A stretch of DNA of 64,000 bases from Oleiagrimonas sp. C23AA (GCF_011759385.1 NZ_JAARLY010000009.1:119375-183374); one strand, 5' to 3'; counted from the first letter of the stretch, positions 27,376 through 36,753 are shown. Notes: a model not told the origin generated them from the sequence alone. Program-made: numbers and translations.

Positions 27376-28299
27376 ATGTCCCTTGATCCTGCCACCCGCG
27401 AACGCATCGAAGGCCTGCTCGATTCGCACCGAGTGGTGCTGTTCATGAAGGGCGATCGCCAGCAGCCCATGTGCGGCTTCTCCGCCGCCGCCGTCAGCGC
27501 GCTGGGCGATGTCGTCAGCCAGTTCCACACCGTCAACGTGCTGGAAGACCCGGAGATCCGTGAAGGCATCAAGGTGTTCGGCTCCTGGCCGACCATTCCG
27601 CAGCTGTACGTGGAAAAAGAGCTGGTCGGTGGCGCCGACATCATCAAGCAGATGTACGGCAGCGGCGAGCTGCACGCCCTGTTCGGCGTGGCCGCGCCGG
27701 ACCGCACGCCGCCGGAAATCACCATCACCGACAAGGCCGCCGAGGCCATCCGCGAAGGCACCGCCGGCGCCCAGGGCGTGGCGCTGCACCTGAGCATCGG
27801 CCCGGACCACAGTGCCGGCTTCCAGCTGGCCCCGGCCGAGCCGCACGACATCGTGGTGGTGGCCAACGGCATCGAGGTGCATTTCGACCCGGGCAGCGCC
27901 CAGCGCGCCAAGGGCATCGTCATCGACTGGGTCGAGACCATGCAGGGCGCGGGCCTGAGCCTGAAGTTCCCGGGCGCGACCGAGGTCAAGTCGCTGACCG
28001 TCAGCGAGCTCAAGCAGCGCCTGGGCGAAGGTTCGGTGATGCTGGTCGACGTGCGCCCCGCCGACGGCCGCGCCCAAGCCGCCCCGGTGCCTGGCGCACG
28101 CGTGCTGGAAGAGGAAGGCTACGAGGCGCTGGCCGCACTGCCCAAGGACACCGCCATCGCCTTCATGTGCCACCACGGCGTCTCCAGCCGCGGCGTCGCC
28201 GAGCGTTTTGCCGCGCACGGCTTTACCGATATCTACAACGTCGAAGGCGGCATCGATGCCTGGGCCAGCGAAGTCGATACCAGCGTGCCGCGTTACTGA
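27376..28299 (+). CDS. Monothiol glutaredoxin - IscA-like - rhodanese fusion
   Basis: The 307-aa protein fuses three modules. Residues 1-110 are a CGFS glutaredoxin (Cys33 in MCGFS, then WPTIPQLYV and GGADII), the Grx4 type that carries 2Fe-2S clusters. Residues about 115-195 look like an A-type (IscA/HesB) scaffold (EAIREG...GVALHLSIG...IVVVANGIEVHFD), but the three cluster-ligand Cys are absent. Residues about 205-307 are a rhodanese with active-site Cys265 (CHHGVSSR). Likely role: iron-sulfur or sulfur trafficking in the cytosol. Confidence 0.85.
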   Translation: MSLDPATRERIEGLLDSHRVVLFMKGDRQQPMCGFSAAAVSALGDVVSQFHTVNVLEDPEIREGIKVFGSWPTIPQLYVEKELVGGADIIKQMYGSGELHALFGVAAPDRTPPEITITDKAAEAIREGTAGAQGVALHLSIGPDHSAGFQLAPAEPHDIVVVANGIEVHFDPGSAQRAKGIVIDWVETMQGAGLSLKFPGATEVKSLTVSELKQRLGEGSVMLVDVRPADGRAQAAPVPGARVLEEEGYEALAALPKDTAIAFMCHHGVSSRGVAERFAAHGFTDIYNVEGGIDAWASEVDTSVPRY

Positions 28300-28423
28300 G
28301 CCCATGACGCTTCCCCATGAGGGCATGACCGATCGTCACTGGTCGGTCACATCGCCGGCGTGATAAGACAGGTGGGTACGGCCATGGCGCCGCCCACCGT
28401 TACTAGCTTCCATGAGAGCCACC

Positions 28424-28888
28424 ATGAAACGACTGCTGCTGATCGCCGCCCTGCTGCTTGCCGCTGCACCGGTGCTGGCCAAGGACATGCCCTACAACAC
28501 CAAGGCCGACGCCAAGGCCGAGGTAGCCCACGCGCTCAGCGAGGCTAAGGTCAATCACAAGCCGGTGCTGCTGTTCTTCGGTGCCAACTGGTGCCCGGAT
28601 TGCCGCGCGCTGGCCAAGAGCGTCAAGCATGGCAAGAACGCCAAGCTGCTGGCTCGCCACTTCAACATCGTCAAGATCGACGTGGGCCAGTTCGACCACA
28701 ACACCAATATCGCCAAGCGCTTCGGCAACCCGATCAAGGGCGGCATCCCGGCCGCGGTGATCGTCTCGCCGCAGGGCAAGGTGATGTTTTCGACCAAGGC
28801 CGGCCAGCTGGCCAACGCGCGCCACATGAGCGACCAGGGCGTGTACGGCTTCTTCGAAAAGGCCATCAAGGACAGCCACGCCGGCTAA
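28424..28888 (+). CDS. Exported thioredoxin-like protein (CPDC)
   Basis: The 154-aa protein has a signal peptide (LLLIAALLLAAAPVLAKD) and a thioredoxin fold. The redox motif is ANWCPDCRAL, and a cis-Pro lies in GGIPAAVIVSPQGKVMF. It probably reduces or isomerises disulfides in the periplasm. An alternative in-frame ATG at 28412 adds only MRAT; 28424 follows a GAGAG and begins the signal sequence. A strong terminator lies 28 bp after the stop. Confidence 0.82.
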   Translation: MKRLLLIAALLLAAAPVLAKDMPYNTKADAKAEVAHALSEAKVNHKPVLLFFGANWCPDCRALAKSVKHGKNAKLLARHFNIVKIDVGQFDHNTNIAKRFGNPIKGGIPAAVIVSPQGKVMFSTKAGQLANARHMSDQGVYGFFEKAIKDSHAG

Positions 28889-28915
28889 GTGTTGAAGGCG
28901 TTTCAGTCACACCCG

Positions 28916-28943
28916 AAAAGGGCGCGATGATCGCGCCCTTTTT
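28916..28943. terminator. Intrinsic terminator, usable in both directions
   Basis: A4, stem GGGCGCGA / TCGCGCCC with a TGA loop, T5. It ends the thioredoxin-like gene before the VOC gene. Confidence 0.92.
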
Positions 28944-28972
28944 CATTTCCCTTTCGGAACAGGCCATTGCCC

Positions 28973-29371
28973 ATGACGGCACGACTGCATCACGTGGCCC
29001 TGATCGGCTCCGACTACGCGTGCTCGCGACAGTTCTACGTCGAGCAACTGGGGCCGATCCTCGGCCTTCGCGTCATTGCCGAAACCTATCGCGAGGCGCG
29101 CGATTCCTGGAAACTGGACCTGGCGCTCGCCGATGGCACCCAGCTGGAGCTGTTTTCCTTCCCCAACCCGCCACCACGCCCCAGCCGCCCGGAAGCCTGT
29201 GGCCTGCGCCATCTGGCCTTCGCCGTGGATGACCTGGACGCCACCTGCGCGGCACTGGCTGCCCAGGGCATCGACTTCGAATCCATCCGCATCGACCCGC
29301 TCACCGAAGCCCGCTTCACCTTCTTCGCCGACCCCGACGGTACGCCGCTGGAGTTGTACGAGACACGCTGA
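28973..29371 (+). CDS. VOC (glyoxalase-like) metalloenzyme
   Basis: The 132-aa protein is a two-repeat vicinal-oxygen-chelate domain: LHHVALIGSDYACSRQFYVEQLG, then LRHLAFAVDDLDATCAAL and DPDGTPLELYE. The metal ligands His (LHHVAL), Glu (LELFSF), His (LRHLAF) and Glu (LELYE) are present. It resembles the YaeR/GloA2 group, a likely lyase or isomerase acting on small oxo-compounds; the substrate is unknown. TTG at 28967 is a poorer start. Confidence 0.85.
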   Translation: MTARLHHVALIGSDYACSRQFYVEQLGPILGLRVIAETYREARDSWKLDLALADGTQLELFSFPNPPPRPSRPEACGLRHLAFAVDDLDATCAALAAQGIDFESIRIDPLTEARFTFFADPDGTPLELYETR

Positions 29372-29442
29372 GCGACCGGGGACGACTGATCGACACGCGT
29401 TATAGTGGTCACTTCCCATTCGCAGCCTAACGAAAGCTTGCC

Positions 29443-31020
29443 ATGCACCCTCGCCTCGCCGGCTTGAGTTCTCCTGACATCCAGCAACTGGTTCAGGCCG
29501 GACAGGCTCTGGAGGCAGGGCGCGCCGATCTGGCAAGCCAGCGTCTGGCGGCCCTGTCGACACAGGCCCGCCAGCATCCGGAAGTGCAGCGGCTGACCGC
29601 CGGCACCCTCAGCGCCAATGGCCGCCATCGCGACGCCATTGCGATGATGCGTCAGGCTGTCGCGCAACGTCCCGACGATGCGCTGTATCACAACACGCTA
29701 GGCTCGCAGCTGGGGCACGCCGGCGATTTCGATGCCGCCATCACCAGCTTGCGCAAGGCCATTGCCCTGGACGCCAACCAGGTCGATGCCTGGTACAACC
29801 TGGGGGTGATCCTGACACGCGCCGTACGTCACGAAGAAGCCATTGAGGCCTTGCGTGAGACGGTGCGACGCGCGCCTGGTCATGTGCATGCTCAAGCCCT
29901 GCTGGCTGACATGTTGCGTACCCAGGATCGCACCGATGAGGCGCGGTCGGTGTATCGCGATGTACTTTCCCGCTATCCGCAGACAGGCATGGCATGGTGG
30001 GGCTTGGCCGACTTGCGCCAGAACGCGTTCGAGGCTGACGACATCGAGCGCATGAGTTCGCTGCTGCGTGGCCAATTGGCGGCGCACGATCGCATCGCTA
30101 TCGGCATGGCACTGGCGGCGGCGCTGGACCAATTTGACCGACTGGATGAAGCCATGTCGGCACTGCAGCAGGCTCACGCCGAGGCCGCGCGTACCCAAAC
30201 CTGGTCGGCGGACGGCTTTGCGCAGGGTCTGGCAATGGTGGACGCCGCGTTCGCCGGCAAGGTAGCGCAGGCACCCGACGCGCAGGGTCGCGAAGTGATC
30301 TTCGTCGTGGGCCTACCGCGCTCGGGTTCAACACTGACCGAGCAGATTCTGGCCACACACTCGCAGGCCGGCAGCGCCGGCGAATTATCCGACCTGCCCC
30401 AGGTATTGGGTGAAGAGTCGCGTCGCCGCGGCAAGCCATTCCCGCACTGGGTAAGCGACATGCAGCCAAAGGACTGGCAGCGCCTGGGCCAGAATTACCT
30501 CACGCGCACGGCGCGCTGGCGACTGCAGGCAAGTCGGCACATCGACAAGCTGCCCAACAACTGGATCTACATTGGCGCCATCAACGCCATGCTACCTGGC
30601 GCACACATTGTCGGCTGTCAGCGCGATGCGCTGGAAACCTGTTTTTCGGTCTATCGTCAGCACCTGAATAACAACGACTATGCGCACCGCTTCGACGACC
30701 TGGCCAGCTACTGGCACGTTTGCCGGACACGGCTCGAACGTTGGCGCGAACGCGCACCGGACAGGGTCTACATCCACGATCACGAAGCGCTGCTTGATGC
30801 CCCCGAGGCCAGCGTGCGCGCCCTGCTTGAGGCCTGTGACCTGCCCTTCGAGGCAGCCTGTCTGCAACCGCACACACACGCTGGAACGGTACGCTCGCCC
30901 AGCGCCACCCAGGTTCGACGCCCGATCGAGCGCGGCCGCACCTGGGCCGATCGCTACGGCGCTCGCCTGGACCGGCTACGTGAAGCATTACGCCGCGTGG
31001 GTGCTCAGTCGGCCGAATAA
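29443..31020 (+). CDS. TPR-containing sulfotransferase (first of a convergent pair)
   Basis: The 525-aa protein has tetratricopeptide-type repeats over residues about 10-230 (ALYHNTLGSQLGHAGDFDAAI, QVDAWYNLGVILTRAVRHEEAI). A PAPS-dependent sulfotransferase domain follows at about 285-500. The 5'-phosphosulfate loop is VVGLPRSGSTLTEQIL and the 3'-phosphate loop region is around GCQRDALETCFSVYRQ. It should transfer sulfate from PAPS to an unknown acceptor bound by the TPRs. The 3' end overlaps the opposing sulfotransferase gene by 16 bp. A TonB receptor gene lies on the far side of that gene. Confidence 0.85.
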   Translation: MHPRLAGLSSPDIQQLVQAGQALEAGRADLASQRLAALSTQARQHPEVQRLTAGTLSANGRHRDAIAMMRQAVAQRPDDALYHNTLGSQLGHAGDFDAAITSLRKAIALDANQVDAWYNLGVILTRAVRHEEAIEALRETVRRAPGHVHAQALLADMLRTQDRTDEARSVYRDVLSRYPQTGMAWWGLADLRQNAFEADDIERMSSLLRGQLAAHDRIAIGMALAAALDQFDRLDEAMSALQQAHAEAARTQTWSADGFAQGLAMVDAAFAGKVAQAPDAQGREVIFVVGLPRSGSTLTEQILATHSQAGSAGELSDLPQVLGEESRRRGKPFPHWVSDMQPKDWQRLGQNYLTRTARWRLQASRHIDKLPNNWIYIGAINAMLPGAHIVGCQRDALETCFSVYRQHLNNNDYAHRFDDLASYWHVCRTRLERWRERAPDRVYIHDHEALLDAPEASVRALLEACDLPFEAACLQPHTHAGTVRSPSATQVRRPIERGRTWADRYGARLDRLREALRRVGAQSAE

Positions 31021-32825
31021 CCCCAGTAATCGAGCAGCGGCTGCAGGATTGGCAAGGCCGGTGCCAGCGCCTCGCGGTAGCGATGCCAGCGATTCATGCC
31101 CCGCGTATTCACCGGCTCGATGACCTGGGCGTAGCTGGGTGTGGCGATATAACCCTTGTCGCGTGCATGGCGATCAAAATCCAGCATCGGGCCGGCATCG
31201 TCCAGACCCAGAAAGGCCGCCAGGCGCCGGGTTTGATGCACAGGATCGGCCACCAACTCCTCGTAGCGCGAGACGAACACCTGCGGCATGAATACCTGCA
31301 CATGGTGCTGCCAGCACTCAAAGGCCTGCACATAGGCGCGCGCCAGCTGCGCCATGTCGGCGCAGGCCATGGCTAGCACCGCCGAACGAAAATTCTGCAT
31401 ATAGTTGCTCAGCAGCACATCGCAGGGATGACGCAAAGCAAGGATGAAACGCGCGTCGGGAAACAGCCGGCAAATCAGCGGCAGCCACAACATGTTCAAC
31501 GGATTCTTGTCGACCAGCTGCTTGTCGGGTCGGCGCGAGATCTTGCCGGCGACCATGTCCGCATAGGCGCGGCGCAGCTCGTCACAGTCGGCCTGCTGCA
31601 GGCGGGCCATCTCCTCCGGGACCTTCAAACCATGGTCGGCCAGCAGGTCGGCCAGCGCATTGAAGAACGGGCGCTCGTCCATCGACTGAAAATGCGGGTG
31701 CGCATCGAGCATCTGTTCCAGAAGCGTGGTGCCCGACCGCGGAAAGCCGACAATGAACACCGGTGACTCGGCCGCGGTCGGTGAGGTCAGCCGAGGCCAG
31801 GCCATCATCTGAGCGCGACTGACGCGAGCCACCGCCGCCGGAAGTACAGGTGCTTCCGGTTCGAAACGATGCGGCACGGCCAGCCGGAACTCGCCCATCT
31901 GCAGCGCATGCGCCTTCTCCAGAGCGGCCATGGCACCGGCACGATCATCACTCTTGTCGCAGGCCTCCGCCAAGGTGAAATAGTGCCCGTAATCAAACTC
32001 GTGGCGTGGCTGCAAAGCCTGCAACCGCTGGCGAGCCGTATCGACGTCGCGTGCACGAAGTGCCAACGTGGCGCGCTGGTGAGCCCACTCATTGGCGGCA
32101 ACGGGGTCCAGCTCGGGATAGGTGCGCTTGATTTCATCAAGCAGGTCACTGGCCTGCTCGCGATGATTCATGCGCTCGTGCACGCTGGCCAGCAGCAGAC
32201 TGACCTTGAGCTCGTCCGGATGTGTGGCGCGCAAGCCTTCCAGCAGCTCGGCCGCCGCGTGCGCATCACCGAGGGTGACGTGCAGATCCGCCAGCTCGAA
32301 TATGAGTTCGGGATCATCCAGTGGCCATTCGCGCCAGCCAGCGATCAGCTGCTCGGCACGATAGTCGCGGCACAACGAACAGGCGCGTGCAGCGTGAATC
32401 ACCGTGGCAGGTGAGTCATCGCCCAGGGATAGTGCCCGCAACAGGGCGTCACGCCCCTCGACATAGGCCTGTCGCTCGACCAGCAGGTCGCCCAAGTTCG
32501 CCCATTGCGCGGCGTTGCCCTCATCCAGCGCCACCGCTAGTCGATAGTGCGCCTCGGCAGCCTGAGCATCACCCGCCTGACGTAGCGCCGTGGCGTAATT
32601 GCCCTGGTGCACACTGTCATTCGGATGGCGCCGCGCCAGCTCGGCATAGTACTCCAGCGCCGTATCGGCATCACCCTTCTGCTGCAGTGCGATGGCCAGC
32701 AGAAGTCGGGCCTGGTCATTGTCGGGCTCCGCCTGCAGCAGGGCCTGCCCACGCGTGATGACAGCACCGGTATCACCGCGTTGCAGGGCCTGCACGAGAA
32801 GGGAGAGATCGGAAGCGTCAGCCAT
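31005..32825 (-). CDS. TPR-containing sulfotransferase (second of a convergent pair)
   Basis: The 606-aa protein has seven to eight TPR-like units over about residues 5-300 (QARLLLAIALQQKGDADTAL, AAQWANLGDLLVERQAYVEG). A sulfotransferase domain follows at about 350-600, with PAPS loop FIVGFPRSGTTLLEQML and LALRHPCDVLLSNY in the 3'-phosphate region. It is a distant paralogue of the convergent gene; the TPR arrays differ in length. Its stop lies inside the other gene's last codons (shared 31005-31020). The TonB receptor is upstream on the same strand but a terminator separates them. Confidence 0.85.
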   Translation of the reverse strand: MADASDLSLLVQALQRGDTGAVITRGQALLQAEPDNDQARLLLAIALQQKGDADTALEYYAELARRHPNDSVHQGNYATALRQAGDAQAAEAHYRLAVALDEGNAAQWANLGDLLVERQAYVEGRDALLRALSLGDDSPATVIHAARACSLCRDYRAEQLIAGWREWPLDDPELIFELADLHVTLGDAHAAAELLEGLRATHPDELKVSLLLASVHERMNHREQASDLLDEIKRTYPELDPVAANEWAHQRATLALRARDVDTARQRLQALQPRHEFDYGHYFTLAEACDKSDDRAGAMAALEKAHALQMGEFRLAVPHRFEPEAPVLPAAVARVSRAQMMAWPRLTSPTAAESPVFIVGFPRSGTTLLEQMLDAHPHFQSMDERPFFNALADLLADHGLKVPEEMARLQQADCDELRRAYADMVAGKISRRPDKQLVDKNPLNMLWLPLICRLFPDARFILALRHPCDVLLSNYMQNFRSAVLAMACADMAQLARAYVQAFECWQHHVQVFMPQVFVSRYEELVADPVHQTRRLAAFLGLDDAGPMLDFDRHARDKGYIATPSYAQVIEPVNTRGMNRWHRYREALAPALPILQPLLDYWGYSAD

Positions 32826-32884
32826 GATGCGCAAGCTTACGTGGTGGCGAGTCGTGCGCCTATGCGAGCGCACCAACGGAAAAG

Positions 32885-32915
32885 AAAAAGGCCGCGCGAG
32901 CGAACCCGCGCGGCC
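32885..32915 (-). terminator. Intrinsic terminator of the TonB receptor
   Basis: The 9-bp stem GGCCGCGCG / CGCGCGGCC, loop of 8, is preceded on the plus strand by A5 (32885-32889), giving U5 on the minus strand. It lies 40 bp after the receptor stop codon. Confidence 0.9.
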
Positions 32916-32954
32916 TCGGCTTACATCATCCCTGGATGGATGATACGACCCACC

Positions 32955-35882
32955 TTAGAACTTGAAGGTCAGGCGCGCCCAGTAGTAGCGACCCAGCATG
33001 TCGAAGTCGCTGGGATCGGTATTGGCGTTCAGCGAATTGTTCGCGTACAGCATGGGCGGCTGCTTGTCGAAAACGTTGTTCACGCCCAGGTCGATGCGCG
33101 TGTGAATCGGCTTGATCTCGTAGCCAACCTGCACATCGTTGTACACAGTGGCGCCGTAATCATAGTAGATGCCATCCAGATACGGACCTGCCGGATGCAC
33201 ATCCTGGGTCGGCGACTTGGAGCCCATGCGGAAGCCACCGATGTAACGCATGCGCCAGGAGGCTACCCAGTTGCCCATCTGCCAGTCGACGAAGCCCTTG
33301 CCGCGCCAGCGCGGGAACAGGCACACGCCACCACCGCTCGGACAGGTGGACGCCTGCGCCGAACCATAGGTCTCGAAGTGGCCGGCATCGTGGTAGACCA
33401 CGTTGCTGTCCTGACCCGGCGCGGTCTGCTGGTCATAACGCTGCAGATAGGTCGCATCCAGGCCAAGCGTGAAGTGGCCATAGCCAAATTCCGGCACGCG
33501 ATAGCGGAACGAGCTGTCGATACCCTGCGCGTCGGTGCGGCCCAGGTTGCCGGTCGGCTCGACGATCTGCGTGATCTGACCCGGATCGTTTGAACCGGCC
33601 GGGTTACGTGTGATCAGGCCACAGAAGGCGGTCTGCCCGGCATAGCACTGATTGAGCACCGTCTGTGCACCAATCGTGGTGACGGTGTTGTTCAGATAGA
33701 TCTTCCAGAAGTCCACCGTCGCGCTCAGGCCCGGTGCCCAGCTGGGCGAGTAGACCAGGCCCCAGTCGAACGACTTGCCGCTCTCGGGACCCAGGTTGAA
33801 GTTCGCATACTGCGAACCGGACTGGATGCCCTTGATCTGCTGACCCAACGCCACATCGGTATTGGTGAAACTGCCATCGGTGGGCACGCCCACGCAGGCC
33901 GGATTGCCGCCACCGGTATAGCCGTCGCACGGATCGGAACTGAGCTTGGGGGCATCACTGATCGGCGCACCATACACGTCGGAGATAGTCGGCGCACGGA
34001 ACACCTCGGCCACGGTGCCGCGCAGCAGCAAGCTCTGTATCGGTCGATACTCGACCGCGAACTTGGTGTTGTTGGTGGAGCCGAAGGTGCTGAACTTCGA
34101 ATAGCGGTCACCGATATCGACATTCAACGAGTAGACGCCCGGCATGTCGGCCAGCACTGGCACGAACAGCTCGCCGTAGGCCTCCTTGACGTTGTAACCA
34201 CCCGACAGCGGCGAGGAGCACTGGCTGCCCAACGTGCAGTTGCCCGTGGTCGGGTCGATCTTCAGCAACGGGTCGACCATCGCATTGGTGTATTCCTTGC
34301 GATAGGACACGCCCAGTGCCAGCTGCGCGGTACCGGCCGGCAGATTGATCAAGCCGCCGTTGGCTTCGGCGCGGTAGATGCGCTCGATGGCCAGCTGATT
34401 GCTGATGGCCGGCACCGCGGCCGCCTGCAACGCCGCCACAGAGTTCGGATCGCTCAGGTCGAACGGGTTGAACGGGGTGCAGCCAGAGGCACCACTGTCG
34501 CAGACCACCTTGCCGCTGGCATCCATGTGCGACGGACCCAGGTCGGCATTGATCATGGTCTGATTGGGCAGACCCAGCGTCACCAGATTCTGGCTGATGT
34601 GGCCGTAGTCCATGCCCACGTCCCAGGCCCAGTCCTGGTCGAGCAGGGAGAAGTTGCCCTTGAAGCCAGCGCTGCCCTGATCGACTGTGGTGCCGTAGTT
34701 GGCGGCACGATCGCCCACCGACTCCAGGCGCGCCCTGTAGTCCAGACCACTGCTGGAGAACTCCTGGCCGAACGGGTTGTAGTAACTATCGGCCGAGATC
34801 ACCGCTCCATACAGCGAGCCCAGCAGCGCCGGAGCGATCTGGAATGAGGAGGTGGTCTTGGTGTGATACAGGTTCATGTACGCGGTGACGTTGTCACCGA
34901 TGTTGTAGTCGGCATCGACGAAGAAGCTGGTGCGCTCCTGCGGCGTCATCAACAGGTTCACCGAGGCATAGTTGTACTTGTCGCTGTTGCCGAAGCAGTG
35001 ATAGTCAGTGTTCACGTTCTGGCCACTGGCACCGGCGTTGGCAGCGACACGACTGCAACCGTACTGCGCCGCCAGCGAATCAGGCAGCTGGATGTTCAGA
35101 TTGGGCGGGAACGAGGAGCCACCGATATACGAATAGATCGGCGTCTGGCTGGAGCCAAACAGGGAAATCGCATTCTTGGAGAAGTCGCGCTGGCTCTGCT
35201 CGACCGCATCGGTCTTGTTGTAGCTCAAGCCACCAAAGATCGAGCCCTTGTCACCGGTCTGGCCGAAGGTGAAGGTGTAACCCTTCTGCGTACCGTCACC
35301 ACGCTGCGACTGCCCGAAGGTGGTGGTGATTTCGGCGCCCTTGTAATCCTTGCGCAAGATAAAGTTGACCACACCGCCGATGGCGTCTGAACCGTAGGTG
35401 GACGAGGCGCCGTCGGTCAGCACTTCGACACGCTCGATCATGTTGGTCGGAATCGAGTTGACGTCCGAGCTGATCACGCGATGACCATTGACCAGGATCA
35501 GCGTGCGCTGCGAGCCAAGACCACGCAGACCAATGGTGGAGGAACCGTCACCACCGCCATTGTTGACCTGCGGATTGGTCACACCGCCGGTCACCGCCGG
35601 CAGGTCCTGCACCAGATCGCCCAGCGTGGTCTTGCCGGTCGCCTGGATCTGCGCGCGATCGAGCGTCACCACCGGGTTGGAGGTTTCCATGTCGACGCGG
35701 CGGATATGCGAACCGGTCACCACCACCGTCTGGATATTCTGCGGATTTTTCTGGCTGCTGCTGTCGCTGGATGTACCGCTATCCTGCGCGAACGCCGGCA
35801 TGGAAGCGCCGACGGCAATGACTGCGCCCAGCGACAACGCAAGGCGTACCGATGAAGAAAGCTTGTTGGCCCCGAATTTCAT
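32955..35882 (-). CDS. TonB-dependent outer-membrane receptor
   Basis: This 975-aa precursor has a signal peptide (LALSLGAVIAVGASMPAFAQ). A short Ser-rich linker leads to a plug domain with TTLGDLVQDLPAVTGG, GLRGLGSQRTLILVNGHR and VEVLTDGASSTYGSDAIGGVVNFI. A 22-strand beta-barrel follows and ends in WARLTFKF, with a terminal Phe for BAM recognition. Internal Cys pairs (YGCSRVA, CDSGASGCTPF) suggest disulfides in extracellular loops. The long-barrel, Ser/Gly/Asn-rich type is common in Xanthomonadales and Sphingomonadales for carbohydrate or peptide ligands; the ligand is unknown. GGAGGG precedes ATG 35882. Confidence 0.92.
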   Translation of the reverse strand: MKFGANKLSSSVRLALSLGAVIAVGASMPAFAQDSGTSSDSSSQKNPQNIQTVVVTGSHIRRVDMETSNPVVTLDRAQIQATGKTTLGDLVQDLPAVTGGVTNPQVNNGGGDGSSTIGLRGLGSQRTLILVNGHRVISSDVNSIPTNMIERVEVLTDGASSTYGSDAIGGVVNFILRKDYKGAEITTTFGQSQRGDGTQKGYTFTFGQTGDKGSIFGGLSYNKTDAVEQSQRDFSKNAISLFGSSQTPIYSYIGGSSFPPNLNIQLPDSLAAQYGCSRVAANAGASGQNVNTDYHCFGNSDKYNYASVNLLMTPQERTSFFVDADYNIGDNVTAYMNLYHTKTTSSFQIAPALLGSLYGAVISADSYYNPFGQEFSSSGLDYRARLESVGDRAANYGTTVDQGSAGFKGNFSLLDQDWAWDVGMDYGHISQNLVTLGLPNQTMINADLGPSHMDASGKVVCDSGASGCTPFNPFDLSDPNSVAALQAAAVPAISNQLAIERIYRAEANGGLINLPAGTAQLALGVSYRKEYTNAMVDPLLKIDPTTGNCTLGSQCSSPLSGGYNVKEAYGELFVPVLADMPGVYSLNVDIGDRYSKFSTFGSTNNTKFAVEYRPIQSLLLRGTVAEVFRAPTISDVYGAPISDAPKLSSDPCDGYTGGGNPACVGVPTDGSFTNTDVALGQQIKGIQSGSQYANFNLGPESGKSFDWGLVYSPSWAPGLSATVDFWKIYLNNTVTTIGAQTVLNQCYAGQTAFCGLITRNPAGSNDPGQITQIVEPTGNLGRTDAQGIDSSFRYRVPEFGYGHFTLGLDATYLQRYDQQTAPGQDSNVVYHDAGHFETYGSAQASTCPSGGGVCLFPRWRGKGFVDWQMGNWVASWRMRYIGGFRMGSKSPTQDVHPAGPYLDGIYYDYGATVYNDVQVGYEIKPIHTRIDLGVNNVFDKQPPMLYANNSLNANTDPSDFDMLGRYYWARLTFKF

Positions 35883-36060
35883 TTAGAGTGACCCTCCGTT
35901 TCAGAATGTAGGCTGCTTTTCGCCCATTTCGCTCACTTCCCCCTGTGAACGCTCGACCCCATCGCTAGCGCTGCAAGGACACACACGATTCGAAGGCCAG
36001 CGGTATCCCATGCACCGCGACTGTCGGCGGCGAAATCGACCGTAGGCATTTATGACTGTG

Positions 36061-36084
36061 TGACATAACGTTTACGCTATGTCA
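36061..36084. promoter_or_regulatory. 10-bp inverted repeat, candidate operator
   Basis: TGACATAACG-N4-CGCTATGTCA has 9 of 10 arm positions matching, with a TTTA spacer. It lies 20 bp before the acetyltransferase start and about 180 bp upstream of the TonB receptor start, in their shared divergent region. No regulator family is recognised. Confidence 0.45.
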
Positions 36085-36104
36085 ACAAACTGAAGCATCT
36101 CTTT

Positions 36105-36689
36105 ATGCCTACTCAATGCCCATCTCACCAACCGGCGCCCGTGCTTTTCGGTACCCGGTTGCGGCTGCGAAACCCGCATCCCTCGGATGCGGCCGCATTG
36201 CTCGCAATGCACGCAAACCAAGAAGTCATGCGCTACTGGAGCACCCCACCCTGGACGTCGCTCACGCAGGCGCACGACTGGCTTGAACGTGCCTGGCAAG
36301 GTGCGCAGACCGGACAGTCTTACAGTTGGGTAATTTCATCTCGCGAGGCACCGGATACCCTGCTGGGTACCTGCGCGCTGTTTGCCATTCAGCCGGGGTG
36401 CCGCCGCGCGGAAGTCGGCTATGGTCTGGCGCGTCCGCACTGGGGCCACGGCTACGCCACCGAAGCCATGCAAGCGGTGGTCACCCATGCCTTCGGCGCC
36501 ATGGACCTGCGCCGACTGGAAGCGGACATTGATCCGGACAATCACGCCTCACAACGCGTGCTCGAGCGACTGGGATTCGTCGAAGAAGGCTATCTGCGCG
36601 AACGCTGGGAGGTTGACGGCATCGTCAGCGATTCCCGTCTGTTCGGCTTGTTGCGGCGAGAATGGCGCGCGGGCAGCCAGCCGACATGA
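36105..36689 (+). CDS. GNAT-family N-acetyltransferase (RimJ/RimL type)
   Basis: The 194-aa protein has the GNAT fold: LRLRNPHPSDAAALLAMH at the start, AEVGYGLARPHWGHGYATEAMQAVV as the acetyl-CoA loop (Q/R-x-x-G-x-G/A equivalent), and DPDNHASQRVLERLGF, a conserved GNAT motif. The RimJ-like group acetylates protein N-termini, small amines or antibiotics; the substrate is unknown. The inverted repeat 20 bp upstream may regulate it. It converges with the AMP nucleosidase through a shared terminator. Confidence 0.85.
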   Translation: MPTQCPSHQPAPVLFGTRLRLRNPHPSDAAALLAMHANQEVMRYWSTPPWTSLTQAHDWLERAWQGAQTGQSYSWVISSREAPDTLLGTCALFAIQPGCRRAEVGYGLARPHWGHGYATEAMQAVVTHAFGAMDLRRLEADIDPDNHASQRVLERLGFVEEGYLRERWEVDGIVSDSRLFGLLRREWRAGSQPT

Positions 36690-36719
36690 AAAAGGGCGCT
36701 GGAAACCCCAGCGCCCTTT
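36689..36719. terminator. Bidirectional terminator between two convergent genes
   Basis: A5, 9-bp stem GGGCGCTGG / CCAGCGCCC, T3. The plus-strand T-tract is short, so it is better suited to the minus-strand AMP nucleosidase transcript. It begins at the last base of the acetyltransferase stop codon. Confidence 0.85.
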
Positions 36720-36753
36720 CAAGTCGTCCAGTCGTGACCAGATACCGGCCGGT

